A stretch of 64,000 nucleotides of DNA from Streptomyces rugosispiralis (lineage in GTDB: Bacteria; Actinomycetota; Actinomycetes; Streptomycetales; Streptomycetaceae): assembly GCF_024505145.1 (NCBI RefSeq), contig NZ_JANIAA010000004.1:186001-250000 (forward strand), read 5' to 3'. Shown here piece by piece: positions 43,107 through 53,187 of the stretch. The notes below the pieces were generated by a model. The model ran no database searches. It was not told the DNA's origin and saw nothing but the letters and a program-made list of their open reading frames with translations. Every line of letters begins with the position of its first letter. The first letter of the stretch is position 1. A program made the translations under genes and the position numbers.

Positions 43107-44255
43107 TCAGCGTGGCCGGGGGCCGCGGGGTTCCGCGCGGCCCACGATCGTGCCGGCGCGGTCGACGCAGATGACGTCCACCGCCACCGGCGCGCCGCGC
43201 AGCACCCCGAGGGCCGTGTCACGGGCCGCCGCCGCGACCAGGTCGCCGAGGGGGACGCCACGGGCGGTGCACAACTGCACCGTCTCCAGGCCGGTGTTGG
43301 CCGTGGCCACCGCCTTCGCGAGCTCCTCGTCGGCTCCTCCCCGGCGGGCGAGTTCCGCGAGGAAGCCCTTGTCCACCTGGGACCGGGAGGAGTGCAGGTC
43401 CAGATGGCCGGCGGCCAGTTTGGAGAGCTTGGCGAAGCCGCCGGCCACGGTCAGCCGGTCCACCGGGTGGCGGCGCAGATACTTCAGGACCGCGCCCGCG
43501 AAGTCGCCCATGTCCAGGAGCGCGTCCTGCGGCAGCCCGTGCACGGCCACCGCCACCTTCTCGGACGTCGAGCCCGTACAGCCCGCGACATGCGTGCGCC
43601 CCGCCGCGCGGGCGACGTCCACCCCGCGCCGGATGCTGTCGATCCAGGCCGAGCAGGAGTAGGGCACGACGATGCCCGTCGTGCCGAGGATGGACAGCCC
43701 GCCGAGGATGCCCAGGCGCGGATTCCAGGTGGAGCGGGCGATCTCCTCGCCGTGGTCCACGGAGATCTCGATCTCGACGTCACCGGTTCCGCCGTGCCGG
43801 GCCGCGACCGAGGCGATGTGGTCGCGCATCATCTGGCGCGGCACGGGGTTGATGGCCGGTTCACCCACCTCGAGCGGCAGTCCGGGCCGGGTCACCGTGC
43901 CGACGCCCGGACCGGCCCGGAAGACCACTCCGCTACCGGGCGGCAGAACCCGTACCGTGGCCCTGACCAGCGCGCCATGGGTCACATCCGGATCGTCCCC
44001 CGCGTCCTTCACGACCGCGGCCATGGCCCGGTCCGCCGTCAGCTCCTCGGCGGCGAGGGCGAAGGCGGGGCGCTGTCCCTTGGGCAGTTCGATGGTCACC
44101 GGATCGGGGAACTCCGCGCCCAGCAGCGCGGTGTACGCGGCCGTCGTCGCGGCGGTGGCACACGCCCCGGTGGTCCAGCCGTGCCGCAGTCCCGACCGCT
44201 CAAGCTGAGCGCCCCGCCCCCCGGCCGCCTTGGCCGTCGTCTCCGCCTCAGCCAT
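43107..44255 (-). CDS. cbiD: Cobalt-precorrin-5B C1-methyltransferase CbiD
   Basis: 382 residues starting MAEAETTAKAAGG (ATG at 44273 also in frame). Family motifs are LRHGWTTGACATAATTAAY, GDDPDVTHGALV and PYSCSAWIDSIRRGVDVARA. CbiD methylates C1 and is classed with the anaerobic pathway. Here it substitutes for CobF in a pathway that otherwise looks aerobic (CobG, CobN). It is on the opposite strand to its neighbours, divergent from cobK. Confidence 0.94.
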   Translation of the reverse strand: MAEAETTAKAAGGRGAQLERSGLRHGWTTGACATAATTAAYTALLGAEFPDPVTIELPKGQRPAFALAAEELTADRAMAAVVKDAGDDPDVTHGALVRATVRVLPPGSGVVFRAGPGVGTVTRPGLPLEVGEPAINPVPRQMMRDHIASVAARHGGTGDVEIEISVDHGEEIARSTWNPRLGILGGLSILGTTGIVVPYSCSAWIDSIRRGVDVARAAGRTHVAGCTGSTSEKVAVAVHGLPQDALLDMGDFAGAVLKYLRRHPVDRLTVAGGFAKLSKLAAGHLDLHSSRSQVDKGFLAELARRGGADEELAKAVATANTGLETVQLCTARGVPLGDLVAAAARDTALGVLRGAPVAVDVICVDRAGTIVGRAEPRGPRPR

Positions 44256-44314
44256 GGCCGGGCCGCCGCGCATACGATGACGGGCGCACGGACGACGAAA
44301 GGCACCCGATCCCG

Positions 44315-45073
44315 ATGAACAGCGCACCGGCGCGCCATGTGCTCATCCTCGGCGGCACCACCGAGGCGCGCCGCCTCGCCGAGGAACTCGCCGACACGCC
44401 CGCGCTGCGCGTCACCAGCTCCCTCGCGGGCCGGGTCGCCGCGCCGCGGCTGCCCGTGGGGCAGGTGCGGATCGGCGGGTTCGGCGGCGCCGAGGGCATG
44501 GCCCGCTGGCTCCGCGAGCACCAGGTGGACGCGCTCATCGACGCCACCCATCCTTTCGCCGACACGATCAGTTCCCACGCGGCCCGAGCGGCCGCCGACG
44601 TCCATGTTCCCCTGCTCGCCCTGCGCCGCCCCGGCTGGGTACCCGGTCCGGGCGACCGCTGGCACTCGGCCGGCTCGCTGGCCGAGGCCGCGCGGCTGCT
44701 GCCGGACCTGGGGGAGCGGATCTTCCTCACCACGGGACGGATGGGCCTGGCCGCCTTCGCCCATCTGACCGGGCAGTGGTTCCTGGTCCGCTCGGTCGAC
44801 GCGCCCGAGCCGCCGGTCCCGCCCCGGATGGAGGTGATCCTCGACCGCGGCCCGTTCACCCTCGAGGGAGAGGCGGAGCTGCTGCGCCGCCATCGCATCG
44901 AGGTGCTGGTCACCAAGGACAGCGGCGCCCACGCCACCGCCCCCAAACTCGCCGCGGCCCGCGCCGCCGCCCTCCCGGTCGTCATCATCCGCCGCCCACC
45001 CGCCCCCCAGGGCATCCCGATGGCCGAAACCCCGTCCGAAGCCGCCGCCTGGCTGCGGACCACCCTGGCCTGA
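44315..45073 (+). CDS. cobK: Precorrin-6A reductase
   Basis: 252 residues. HVLILGGTTEARRLAEELAD is the dinucleotide-binding start. DALIDATHPFADTISSHAAR and MEVILDRGPFTLEGEAELL are CobK/CbiJ signatures, as is VTKDSGAHATAPKL. The enzyme reduces precorrin-6A to precorrin-6B with NADPH. It is divergent from cbiD and convergent with the cobI-cobJ fusion. Confidence 0.94.
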   Translation: MNSAPARHVLILGGTTEARRLAEELADTPALRVTSSLAGRVAAPRLPVGQVRIGGFGGAEGMARWLREHQVDALIDATHPFADTISSHAARAAADVHVPLLALRRPGWVPGPGDRWHSAGSLAEAARLLPDLGERIFLTTGRMGLAAFAHLTGQWFLVRSVDAPEPPVPPRMEVILDRGPFTLEGEAELLRRHRIEVLVTKDSGAHATAPKLAAARAAALPVVIIRRPPAPQGIPMAETPSEAAAWLRTTLA

Positions 45074-45107
45074 GCCCGGGTGCCGCACACCAGGAGCCTT
45101 CCGGGTG

Positions 45108-46739
45108 CTATGCCTCCGGGTAGCGGCGCGGGGTCCAGACGATGTCGGTGCCGTCGCCGCGCCGGACCGTACGGGTCTGGGAGGAGCCCACGAGGAGGAT
45201 CGTGCGCATGTCGACCTGGGCCGGGTCGAGATCGGCCAGCCGGACGATCCGTACGCGTTCCCCGGAGCCGCCGATGTCGCGGCCCAGCACCACGGGCGTG
45301 TCGGGGGCACGGTGCTCCAGCAGGAGTTCACGGGCCTTGCCCACCTGCCAGACGCGGCTGCGGGAGCCGGGGTTGTAGAGGGCGAGCACCAGGTCGGCCG
45401 CGGCGGCGGCGCGCAGCCGCTCGGCGATGACCTCCCAGGGCTTGAGCCGGTCGGAGAGGGAGAGCACCGCGTAGTCGTGGCCGAGCGGGGCACCGGCCCG
45501 TGCGGCGGCGGCGTGGGCCGCCGTCATACCGGGGACGATCCGCACCGGGACCTCGCGATAGGGGTCCTCGCAGGCGGCCTCCAGGACGGCGGTGGCCATG
45601 GCGAACACGCCCGGGTCGCCGGAGGACACCACGGCGACACGCCGACCCCGCCGGGCGAGGTCGAGGGCGAACTCGGCCCGTACGGCCTCGACCTTGTTGT
45701 CGGAGGCGTGGCGCCGCTGGCCCGGCCGTACGGGCACCCGGTCCAGGTATGTGGTGTAGCCGACGAGGTCCCCGGCGGCGGCCAGCTCGCCGCGCGCCTC
45801 GGGGGTGAGCCACAGCGGACCGGCCGGGCCGAGGCCGACGACCACGACCTCGCCCGAGCCGCCGGACGCACCGCTCGGCGCGTCCGCACGGTCGGCGTTC
45901 GGCGTGGCCAAGCGGTCGGCGTGCGGTGTGGTCAGACGGTCGGCGTGCGGCGCGTCGCCGCGGTCGGCGCCCGGTGCGTCCCCGCCGTCGGCACGGTCGC
46001 CGCGCGGCGCGCCCACGCGGCTCGGCAGCACCGCCAGCGAGAAGTACGGCACCGACTCCGGATCCACCTCCGCCAGCGGGGCGGTCCGCTCCGCGCCCAT
46101 CGTGGCGCGCTCCACATACCGCGCGTCCGCGAGCCGCCCCGACCGCTCCAGCGCCCGCCGCACCGTCGGGAAGGTCCGGCCGAGCTTCATCACGGCCGCC
46201 GCGTCCGCCGTCGCCAGCCGGGCCGTCAACTCCTCCTCCGGCAGCGTGCCGGGGAGGACCGTCAGCACCTCCTCGCCCTCCACCAGAGGTGTGCCGAGCC
46301 GGGCGGCCGCCGCGCTGACCGAGGTGACACCGGGGACGACCTCGGTGGGGTAGCGGTCGGCGAGCCGCTTGTGCATGTGCATGTACGAGCCGTAGAAGAG
46401 CGGATCGCCCTCCGCGAGCACCGCGACCGTGCGCCCCGCGTCCAGATGCGCGGCGAGCCGGGCGGCCGCGTCCGCGTAGAACTCCTCCATCGCGCCGCGA
46501 TAGCCGCCCGGATGGTCGGTGGTCTCCGTGGTGACCGGGTAGACCAGCCGCTCCTCGATGTGGTCGGGCCGCAGATGGCGCTCGGCGATGGAGCGCGCGA
46601 TGCTGCGCCCGTGCCGGGCGCTGTGGTACGCGATGACATCGGCCGCGGCGATGACCTCCACGGCGCGTACGGTCATCAGGGAGGGGTCGCCGGGGCCGAG
46701 CCCCACACCGTAGAGCCGGCCCGTCTGCTGCTCGCTCAC
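45108..46739 (-). CDS. cobIJ: Precorrin-2 C20- / precorrin-3B C17-methyltransferase fusion (CobI-CobJ)
   Basis: 543 residues from GTG overlapping the cobH stop. Residues 1-240 form the CobI domain ([50 protein letters not shown]). Residues 285-540 form the CobJ domain ([56 protein letters not shown]). The fusion is common in actinomycetes. The linker is expanded by a four-unit 8-residue repeat (ADR-x3-P type) encoded at 45889-45984. The two methylations are at C20 and C17, the latter with ring contraction. Confidence 0.95.
   Translation of the reverse strand: MSEQQTGRLYGVGLGPGDPSLMTVRAVEVIAAADVIAYHSARHGRSIARSIAERHLRPDHIEERLVYPVTTETTDHPGGYRGAMEEFYADAAARLAAHLDAGRTVAVLAEGDPLFYGSYMHMHKRLADRYPTEVVPGVTSVSAAAARLGTPLVEGEEVLTVLPGTLPEEELTARLATADAAAVMKLGRTFPTVRRALERSGRLADARYVERATMGAERTAPLAEVDPESVPYFSLAVLPSRVGAPRGDRADGGDAPGADRGDAPHADRLTTPHADRLATPNADRADAPSGASGGSGEVVVVGLGPAGPLWLTPEARGELAAAGDLVGYTTYLDRVPVRPGQRRHASDNKVEAVRAEFALDLARRGRRVAVVSSGDPGVFAMATAVLEAACEDPYREVPVRIVPGMTAAHAAAARAGAPLGHDYAVLSLSDRLKPWEVIAERLRAAAAADLVLALYNPGSRSRVWQVGKARELLLEHRAPDTPVVLGRDIGGSGERVRIVRLADLDPAQVDMRTILLVGSSQTRTVRRGDGTDIVWTPRRYPEA
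45889..45984 (-). repeat. 24-bp in-frame tandem repeat in the CobI-CobJ linker
   Basis: Four units each beginning CGGTCGGCG on the plus strand, at 45889, 45913, 45937 and 45961. They encode the four peptides [24 protein letters not shown] and NADRADAP between the two methylase domains. Confidence 0.9.
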
Positions 46740-47386
46740 TCTTCCTCGCTCGCTATCGCGTTGATCGCGGCCGCGGCGATGGCGCTGCCGCCGCGCCGGC
46801 CGTGCACCACCAGGTGGTCGAGCGCCGCCGGATGCCCGGCCAGCGCCTCCTTGGACTCGGCGGCGCCGATGAAGCCCACCGGCACACCGATCACGGCGGC
46901 CGGGCGCGGCGCGCCCGCCCCGCCTTCTTCGACCATCTCCAGCAGCCGGAACAGCGCCGTGGGCGCGTTGCCGACCGCCACCACCGCCCCCTCGAGCCGG
47001 TCCCGCCACAGCTCCAGCGCGGCGGCGCTGCGCGTGGTGCCCATGTGCCGCGCCAACTCCGGTACGGACGGGTCCGAGAGGGTGCAGATCACCTCGTTGT
47101 CGGCGGGCAGCCGCTTGCGGGTGATCCCGCTGGCCACCATGCGCGCGTCACAGAGCACCGGCGCGCCGGACCGCAGCGCGGCACGGGCGCGGGAGACCAC
47201 CTCGGGGGTGTACGCGAGGTCCTTGACCAGGTCGACCATGCCGCAGGCGTGGATCATCCGCACCGCCACCTGGCTGACGTCGGCGGGGAGCCCGCCGAGG
47301 TCGGCCTCGGCGCGGATGGTGGCAAAGGACGCGCGGTAGATGGCCGCCCCGTCCTTCTCATAGTCGAACACGGTGTCCTCGATCAT
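46736..47386 (-). CDS. cobH: Precorrin-8X methylmutase
   Basis: 216 residues. [18 protein letters not shown] and [17 protein letters not shown] contain the catalytic His of the methyl-migration site. [20 protein letters not shown] and [20 protein letters not shown] are further family motifs. It converts precorrin-8X to hydrogenobyrinate. It is coupled by overlapping stops and starts to cobG upstream and cobIJ downstream (both GTGA/ATGA-type), so cobG-cobH-cobIJ is an operon. Confidence 0.95.
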   Translation of the reverse strand: MIEDTVFDYEKDGAAIYRASFATIRAEADLGGLPADVSQVAVRMIHACGMVDLVKDLAYTPEVVSRARAALRSGAPVLCDARMVASGITRKRLPADNEVICTLSDPSVPELARHMGTTRSAAALELWRDRLEGAVVAVGNAPTALFRLLEMVEEGGAGAPRPAAVIGVPVGFIGAAESKEALAGHPAALDHLVVHGRRGGSAIAAAAINAIASEEE

Positions 47387-48927
47387 GTCGTTCCACGGGC
47401 CGCCGCAACGGCGTCGGCCAACTGCTCTGCTGTCACTTCCACGCCGTCCTCCGCCTCCGGCGTGTCCTCCCTCGCGCCGCCCCGCACGGTGACCCGATAG
47501 CCCGCGTCGCCGGTCGCCAGCGCGTCCACCCAGCGGCCCCCGGGGTGGCCGCAGCGCCGCTCACAGCCGGAGACGTACACCGGCAGCGGATCGGGCGCGG
47601 CTCGGCGGCCGTCGTCGGACGCCGAGCCGCGCATCGGCCGCGGCTCCGAACCGCCCGCGACCACTCGTCCGGCGTCCGGTACCACTTCCGCCGTGCCCGC
47701 GGCCTCGCACGCCGTGTCCGCCACCCCGTACGTCGTGTCCGCGGCCTCGTACGCCGTGTCCGCCACCATGCGCGTCGCGTGGGACCGCACATCCGCCAGG
47801 GACTTGGCGCAGCCGGGCCGCCCCGTGCACGCGCCGACCCCGAGCCACGGCGAGTCCGGCGTGGTCACCAGCCCCGCGTCGGACAGTTCCGCCAGGGCAC
47901 CGCGCGTGTCGCCCGGCGCGAACCCGGGGAGCACCACGCCGCGCCAGGGTGTCATACGCAGCTCATCCGCCCCGTCCCGGGAGGCGAGCCCGGCGAGCAG
48001 CCGCCACTGTGCGGCGGTCACCCGGCCCAGCGGGAGGGCGACGGACAGCGCGTGGCGCCCGTCCGGACCGGGAACCGGCCCGGGGGCGGGGGGCGCGGCA
48101 GAGGCCACCGGCCGGTGCCTCGTCCGTACGGCCTCGACGCCCGCCTCGGCGAGTCGCGCGGCCAAGCCGTCGGCCGTCACGGCGTGTCGGGCGGGGAGTT
48201 CACGTACTCGCCACGCCCGGGTTCCGCTCTCCCGTGCCCTCGCCAGAAACTCCACCGCGGCCAGCGCGGCCGCCCGCGCCGCGTCCTCGCTCCGCACCCG
48301 GAGGTCGCCACCTCCGGCCGCCCCGCCCGTGGGGACGCCCGCCACGTCCACACCCGCCACCGGCCCCCCGACCCGCAGCACCGCTCCATCACCAGGCGTT
48401 GCGATCAATGTCACATCGGCGCCCAACGCGGCCACATCGCCACGCCCGTCGTCCAGTGCGAACAGAAACCTGCCCGACAAGCCCGACAATTCCGCATGCC
48501 CCAGCAAAGTGTCGTCGCACAGCACGGCGTCCAACTCCCGTACCCACGCCACCACATCGGCGTGCCCGCCGCCGTCCAGGCCGGAGAGTGGCGACGCCAC
48601 GATGTTGCGCACCCGGTCATGGCGGTCCGAGGGAAGCAGTCCGGCGGCCCGCAGCCGGGCCGCCAGCTCCGCGCCACACCCCGCCGCCAGGCCGCGCACC
48701 TGCGCATTGCCCCGTGACGTGATGTCCAGCCGCCCGTCGCCCAACTCCTCGGCCACCCGCCCCAGCGCCCACGCCTGACGGCCCGTCAGCAATCCGCCCG
48801 GCACCCGGATCCGGGCCAGCGAACCATCGTCCGCCGGGTGCAGCCGCAGCGCGCCCGGACAGGCGTCATCGCGCCCGCGCACGGGGGTTTCATCCCCGGA
48901 TGGGGTGGTTGTCGGGGGGAGGGGCAT
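47383..48927 (-). CDS. cobG: Precorrin-3B synthase (CobG), siroheme-like Fe-S monooxygenase
   Basis: 514 residues starting MPLPPTTTP (ATG at 48939 is also possible). Two ferredoxin-like half domains of the nitrite/sulfite reductase family are present: [16 protein letters not shown] near residue 75 and [15 protein letters not shown] near 340. The 4Fe-4S ligands are split as CTGRPGC and CERRCGHP. CobG uses oxygen to make the C20-hydroxy gamma-lactone, marking the aerobic pathway. Between the two Cys pairs an insertion is encoded by a 21-bp tandem repeat (47702-47764). It overlaps cobH by 4 bases and is divergent from cobN. Confidence 0.92.
   Translation of the reverse strand: MPLPPTTTPSGDETPVRGRDDACPGALRLHPADDGSLARIRVPGGLLTGRQAWALGRVAEELGDGRLDITSRGNAQVRGLAAGCGAELAARLRAAGLLPSDRHDRVRNIVASPLSGLDGGGHADVVAWVRELDAVLCDDTLLGHAELSGLSGRFLFALDDGRGDVAALGADVTLIATPGDGAVLRVGGPVAGVDVAGVPTGGAAGGGDLRVRSEDAARAAALAAVEFLARARESGTRAWRVRELPARHAVTADGLAARLAEAGVEAVRTRHRPVASAAPPAPGPVPGPDGRHALSVALPLGRVTAAQWRLLAGLASRDGADELRMTPWRGVVLPGFAPGDTRGALAELSDAGLVTTPDSPWLGVGACTGRPGCAKSLADVRSHATRMVADTAYEAADTTYGVADTACEAAGTAEVVPDAGRVVAGGSEPRPMRGSASDDGRRAAPDPLPVYVSGCERRCGHPGGRWVDALATGDAGYRVTVRGGAREDTPEAEDGVEVTAEQLADAVAAARGTT
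47702..47764 (-). repeat. 21-bp in-frame tandem repeat in cobG
   Basis: Three units on the plus strand at 47702, 47723 and 47744 (units 1 and 3 differ by one base). They encode a 7-residue repeat (ADTAYEA-like) between the iron-sulfur cysteine pairs. Confidence 0.88.
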
Positions 48928-49054
48928 GGCGGCGAGCATACCGACGATCCGGTTCGGCCCACCGCCCCGGCCGAGCCGGAACTCACCGCCCCGTGGCAGG
49001 TCAGCAACGCTTACTATGCTCAGCGGTGGGTCGGTCCCGGCCCGCGACACGTAC

Positions 49055-49166
49055 AAGACGGCACTCACGGTAGGAAGCCGGTGGAAATCCGGCGCGGTCC
49101 CGCCACTGTGAGCGCGGCGGCTGCCGAACGGCAGCCGCCGCGCGAGCCAGGAACTGCCGCCGTCTT
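49055..49166 (+). promoter_or_regulatory. Cobalamin (adenosylcobalamin-class) riboswitch
   Basis: The B12-box regions are present: GGAAGCCGGTGGAAATCCGG, then GCGGTCCCGCCACTGTGAG, a variable stem (GGCGGCTGCC with GGCAGCCGCC), and GAGCCAGGAACTGCC. P1 is closed by AAGACG (49055-49060) with CGTCTT (49161-49166). It lies 44 bases before the cobN start, whose ribosome site GAGGAAGG is just downstream, so translational control of cobN by B12 is likely. Confidence 0.92.
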
Positions 49167-49209
49167 CAACCCGCCCGGGGCGCGGACCCCGAGGAAGGCC
49201 TGCCGTCGC

Positions 49210-52200
49210 ATGATTCTGCTGCTGTCGACGTCCGACACCGACCTGCTCAGCGCCCGTGCCGCCACGGGCCCGGTGTCGTACCGCCTCGCCAACCCGGCCC
49301 GCCTCGCGCTCGAAGACCTCCCCGGCCTGCTCGACGGCGCCGAACTCGTCGTCGTACGGCTCCTCGGCGGTATCCGCGCCTGGCAGGAGGGGCTCGACAC
49401 GCTGCTCGCGGGCGACCTGCCCGTCGTGGTGCTCAGCGGTGAACAGGCGCCGGACGCCCAGCTCATGGAGGCGTCCACGGTCCCGGTCGGCATCGCGGCC
49501 GAGGCCCACGCCTACCTCGCCCACGGCGGGCCCGCCAACCTGGACCAGCTGGCCCGGTTCCTCTCCGACACCGTGCTGCTCACCGGGCATGGCTTCGAAC
49601 CGCCCGCGCCCGCGCCCACCTGGGGTCCGCTGGAGCGCACCGCCCGCGCGGCCGACACCGGCGACGCCACCGGCCCGACCGTCGCGGTGCTCTACTACCG
49701 CGCCCACCACATGAGCGGCAACACCGCCTTCGTGGAGGCCCTGTGCCGCGCCGTGGAGGACGCCGGGGGCCACCCGCTGCCGCTGTTCGTCGCCTCGCTG
49801 CGGGCCCCCGAACCCGAGCTGATCGAGGCGCTCGGCGCGGCCGACGCCATCGTCACCACCGTCCTCGCGGCCGGTGGCACCCGCCCCGCCGAGGCGTCCG
49901 CGGGCGGCGACGACGAGGCGTGGGACGCGGGCGCGCTCGCCGCGCTCGACGTGCCCATACTGCAGGCGCTGTGCCTCACCTCGCCGCGCGCCGCGTGGGA
50001 GGAGAACGACGAGGGGCTGTCACCGCTGGACGCCGCGACCCAGGTCGCCGTCCCCGAGTTCGACGGGCGCCTCATCACCGTGCCGTTCTCGTTCAAGGAG
50101 GTGGACGAGGACGGCCTGCCGGTCTACGTCGCCGACGCCGAGCGCGCCTCGCGTGTCGCCGGAATCGCGGTACGACACGCCCGGCTCCGCCACATCCCCG
50201 CCGCCGACAAGCGCCTCGCGCTCGTCCTCTCCGCCTACCCCACCAAGCACTCCCGGATCGGCAACGCCGTCGGCCTCGACACGCCCGCGAGCGCCGTCGC
50301 CCTGCTGCGCCGGCTGCGCACCGAGGGCTACGACCTCGGCCCCGAGGACGGGCCGGACGCGCTCCCGGGCCTGGCCTCCGGCGTCGGCGACGAGCTGATC
50401 TACGCCCTCATCGAGGCGGGCGGCCATGACCAGGAGTGGCTCACCGAGGAGCAGCTCGCCCGCAACCCCGTCCGCATCCCGGCCGCCGACTACCGCCGCT
50501 GGTACGCCACGCTCCCGCGGGAGCTCCGGGACGCGGTCGAGGAGCACTGGGGCCCGCCGCCCGGCGAGATGTTCGTCGACACCAGCCGCGACCCCGAGGG
50601 CGAGATCGTGCTGGCCGCGCTGCGCCGCGGCAACCTCCTGGTGGTCATCCAGCCGCCGCGCGGCTTCGGCGAGAACCCCATCGCCATCTACCACGACCCC
50701 GATCTGCCGCCCTCGCACCACTACCTGGCGGCCTACCGCTGGATGGCCACCGCGCGGACGGACGGTGGCTTCGGCGCCGACGCCATGGTCCACCTGGGCA
50801 AGCACGGCAATCTGGAGTGGCTGCCCGGCAAGAACGCCGGACTGTCCGCCGCCTGCGGCCCCGACGCCGCGCTCGGCGATCTGCCGCTGATCTACCCCTT
50901 CCTGGTCAACGACCCGGGCGAGGGCACCCAGGCCAAGCGCCGCGTCCACGCCACCCTGGTCGACCACCTCGTGCCGCCGATGGCCCGCGCCGACTCCTAC
51001 GGCGACATCGCGCGGCTGGAGCAGCTGCTGGACGAGTACGCGGCCATCTCCGCGATGGACCCGGCCAAGCTCCCCGCCATCCGCGCCCAGATCTGGACCC
51101 TCATCCAGGCCGCCCGGCTCGACCACGACCTGGGCCTGGAGGCGCGGCCGGACGACGACGGCTTCGACGACTTCCTGCTGCATGTCGACGGCTGGCTGTG
51201 CGAGGTCAAGGACGCCCAGATCCGCGACGGACTGCATGTCCTGGGCGGCGCGCCGACCGGCCCCGAGCGCGTCAACCTCGTACTGGCCATCCTCCGCGCC
51301 CGCCAGATCTGGGGCGGTACGTCCGCGCTTCCCGGTCTGCGCGAGGCGCTCGGCCTGGACGAGTCGGCCGCCACCCGCACCGGCGCCGACGAGGCCGAGG
51401 AGCGGGCCCGCGCGCTGGTCCAGGCGATGGAGGACGCCGCATGGGCCCCGGAGGCCGTCGAGAAGGCCGTCCTCACCCTGCCGGACGAGCAGCGCCCCGC
51501 GGTCTCTGCGGTCCTCGACTTCGCCGCCCGCGAGGTGGTACCCCGGCTGGCCGCCACGACGGACGAGATCGACCACGCCGTACACGCGCTGAACGGAGGC
51601 TTCGTCCCGGCCGGGCCGTCCGGCTCGCCGCTGCGCGGACTGGTCAACGTCCTGCCGACCGGCCGCAACTTCTACTCCGTCGACCCCAAGGCGGTGCCCA
51701 GCAGGCTGGCCTGGGAGACCGGCCAGGCCCTCGCCGATTCGCTCCTGGAGCGCTACCGCGCCGACAACGACGGTCAGTGGCCGACGTCCGTCGGCCTCTC
51801 GCTGTGGGGGACGAGTGCGATGCGCACCTCCGGCGACGATGTGGCCGAGGCGCTGGCGCTGCTGGGCATCCGCCCGGTGTGGGACGACGCCTCGCGCCGG
51901 GTGACGGGACTCGAACCCGTGCCCCTCGACCAGCTGGGCCGCCCGCGCGTCGATGTCACCCTGCGCATCAGCGGATTCTTCCGGGATGCCTTCCCGCATG
52001 TCGTCGGGTTGCTGGACGACGCCGTACGGCTCGCCGCCTCCCTCGACGAGAGCGACGGGGACAACTACGTACGGGCGCACACCCGCGCCGACCTCGCCGC
52101 GCACGGTGACGAGCGCCGCGCCACCACCCGGATCTTCGGCTCCCGCCCCGGCACCTACGGCGCCGGACTGCTCCAGCTCATCGACAGCCGCGACTGGCGC

Positions 52201-52854
52201 ACCGACGCCGACCTCGCCGAGGTCTACACGGTCTGGGGCGGCTACGCCTACGGCCGTGGTCTCGAGGGGCGCCCGGCGCGGGAGGAGATGGAGAGCGCCT
52301 ACCGCCGGATCGCGGTCGCGGCCAAGAACACCGACACGCGCGAGCACGACATCGCCGACTCCGACGACTACTTCCAGTACCACGGCGGCATGGTGGCCAC
52401 CGTGCGCGCACTGAAGGGCACCGCGCCCGCCGCGTACATCGGCGATTCCACCCGCCCCGAGACGGTCCGCACCCGCACCCTCCACGAGGAGACCTCACGG
52501 GTCTTCCGGGCCCGGGTGGTGAACCCGCGCTGGATCGAGGCGATGCGCCGCCACGGCTACAAGGGCGCCTTCGAGCTCGCCGCGACGGTCGACTACCTCT
52601 TCGGCTACGACGCGACCACGGGCGTGGTCGCCGACTGGATGTACGACAAGCTCGCCCAGACCTATCTGCTCGACCCGGAGAACCGCGCCTTCCTGGAGGA
52701 GGCCAACCCCTGGGCGCTGCACGGCATGGCCGAGCGGCTGCTGGAGGCCGAGAGCCGCGGGCTGTGGGACGAGCCCGACCCGGAGGTGCTGGAGCGCGTG
52801 CGGGAGCTGTACCTGGAGACGGAGGGCGGCCTGGAGGGCGGGGACGGCGAGTAG
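49210..52854 (+). CDS. cobN: Aerobic cobaltochelatase large subunit CobN
   Basis: 1214 residues, close to the usual length of 1200-1300. It starts MILLLSTSDTDLLSARAATG. The conserved core MVHLGKHGNLEWLPGKNAGL lies at about residue 525, with RVNLVLAILRARQIWGG and YHGGMVATVRALKGTAPAAY further on, and a C-terminal DYLFGYDATTGVVADWMYD. CobN inserts cobalt into hydrogenobyrinic acid a,c-diamide with CobS and CobT or ChlID-type subunits, which are not in this window. Expression is controlled by the upstream riboswitch. ATG follows GAGGAAGG by 12 bases. Confidence 0.95.
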   Translation: MILLLSTSDTDLLSARAATGPVSYRLANPARLALEDLPGLLDGAELVVVRLLGGIRAWQEGLDTLLAGDLPVVVLSGEQAPDAQLMEASTVPVGIAAEAHAYLAHGGPANLDQLARFLSDTVLLTGHGFEPPAPAPTWGPLERTARAADTGDATGPTVAVLYYRAHHMSGNTAFVEALCRAVEDAGGHPLPLFVASLRAPEPELIEALGAADAIVTTVLAAGGTRPAEASAGGDDEAWDAGALAALDVPILQALCLTSPRAAWEENDEGLSPLDAATQVAVPEFDGRLITVPFSFKEVDEDGLPVYVADAERASRVAGIAVRHARLRHIPAADKRLALVLSAYPTKHSRIGNAVGLDTPASAVALLRRLRTEGYDLGPEDGPDALPGLASGVGDELIYALIEAGGHDQEWLTEEQLARNPVRIPAADYRRWYATLPRELRDAVEEHWGPPPGEMFVDTSRDPEGEIVLAALRRGNLLVVIQPPRGFGENPIAIYHDPDLPPSHHYLAAYRWMATARTDGGFGADAMVHLGKHGNLEWLPGKNAGLSAACGPDAALGDLPLIYPFLVNDPGEGTQAKRRVHATLVDHLVPPMARADSYGDIARLEQLLDEYAAISAMDPAKLPAIRAQIWTLIQAARLDHDLGLEARPDDDGFDDFLLHVDGWLCEVKDAQIRDGLHVLGGAPTGPERVNLVLAILRARQIWGGTSALPGLREALGLDESAATRTGADEAEERARALVQAMEDAAWAPEAVEKAVLTLPDEQRPAVSAVLDFAAREVVPRLAATTDEIDHAVHALNGGFVPAGPSGSPLRGLVNVLPTGRNFYSVDPKAVPSRLAWETGQALADSLLERYRADNDGQWPTSVGLSLWGTSAMRTSGDDVAEALALLGIRPVWDDASRRVTGLEPVPLDQLGRPRVDVTLRISGFFRDAFPHVVGLLDDAVRLAASLDESDGDNYVRAHTRADLAAHGDERRATTRIFGSRPGTYGAGLLQLIDSRDWRTDADLAEVYTVWGGYAYGRGLEGRPAREEMESAYRRIAVAAKNTDTREHDIADSDDYFQYHGGMVATVRALKGTAPAAYIGDSTRPETVRTRTLHEETSRVFRARVVNPRWIEAMRRHGYKGAFELAATVDYLFGYDATTGVVADWMYDKLAQTYLLDPENRAFLEEANPWALHGMAERLLEAESRGLWDEPDPEVLERVRELYLETEGGLEGGDGE

Positions 52855-52873
52855 GCGCGTCCGCCGCTTGTCG

Positions 52874-52911
52874 GGTGGGTCCGGGCGGGTCCGGTGGGTC
52901 CGGGCGGGTCC
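52874..52911. repeat. 19-bp tandem repeat after cobN
   Basis: GGTGGGTCCGGGCGGGTCC occurs twice without gap at 52874-52892 and 52893-52911. Confidence 0.85.
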
Positions 52912-52920
52912 GGCGGTGGC

Positions 52921-53187
52921 TCAGTCGGTGGACGAGTGCGTCGCCGGGCGGGTCGCCGCCCGGATCCGGTCCGGCCAGGGGGGACAGTTGACCAGTTCGG
53001 TCCACTCGCGGTCGTAGCGGCCGGGCACCGCGCGCCCCGCGGAGGCCCAGCGCTCGACCAGCGCCGCGTAGATCGGTACGGATGTGGATGTGTGAACGGT
53101 CTGATGAACCGTTCCGTCGCCTTCGGTGCTCCGGTCCAGCGCTCTGCTCGGCTGCGAGAGAGAACGGCGTCGCATCGTCGTCGTCAT
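52921..53187 (-). CDS. Hypothetical small protein (88 aa)
   Basis: An 88-codon ORF starting MTTTMRRRSLSQP, or 84 codons from the second Met. It has a basic N-terminus and a C-terminal half reading VPIYAALVERWASAGRAVPG followed by a YDREWTELVNCPPWP segment, which looks like folded protein rather than noise. No clear ribosome site is visible. It has no transmembrane helix and no recognised domain. It is convergent with cobN and divergent from the exporter gene. Existence is uncertain. Confidence 0.42.
   Translation of the reverse strand: MTTTMRRRSLSQPSRALDRSTEGDGTVHQTVHTSTSVPIYAALVERWASAGRAVPGRYDREWTELVNCPPWPDRIRAATRPATHSSTD

Noticed and set aside
50020..52485. 821-codon open frame opposite cobN
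   Set aside because: Antisense to a conserved cobaltochelatase; no recognisable domain or ribosome site.
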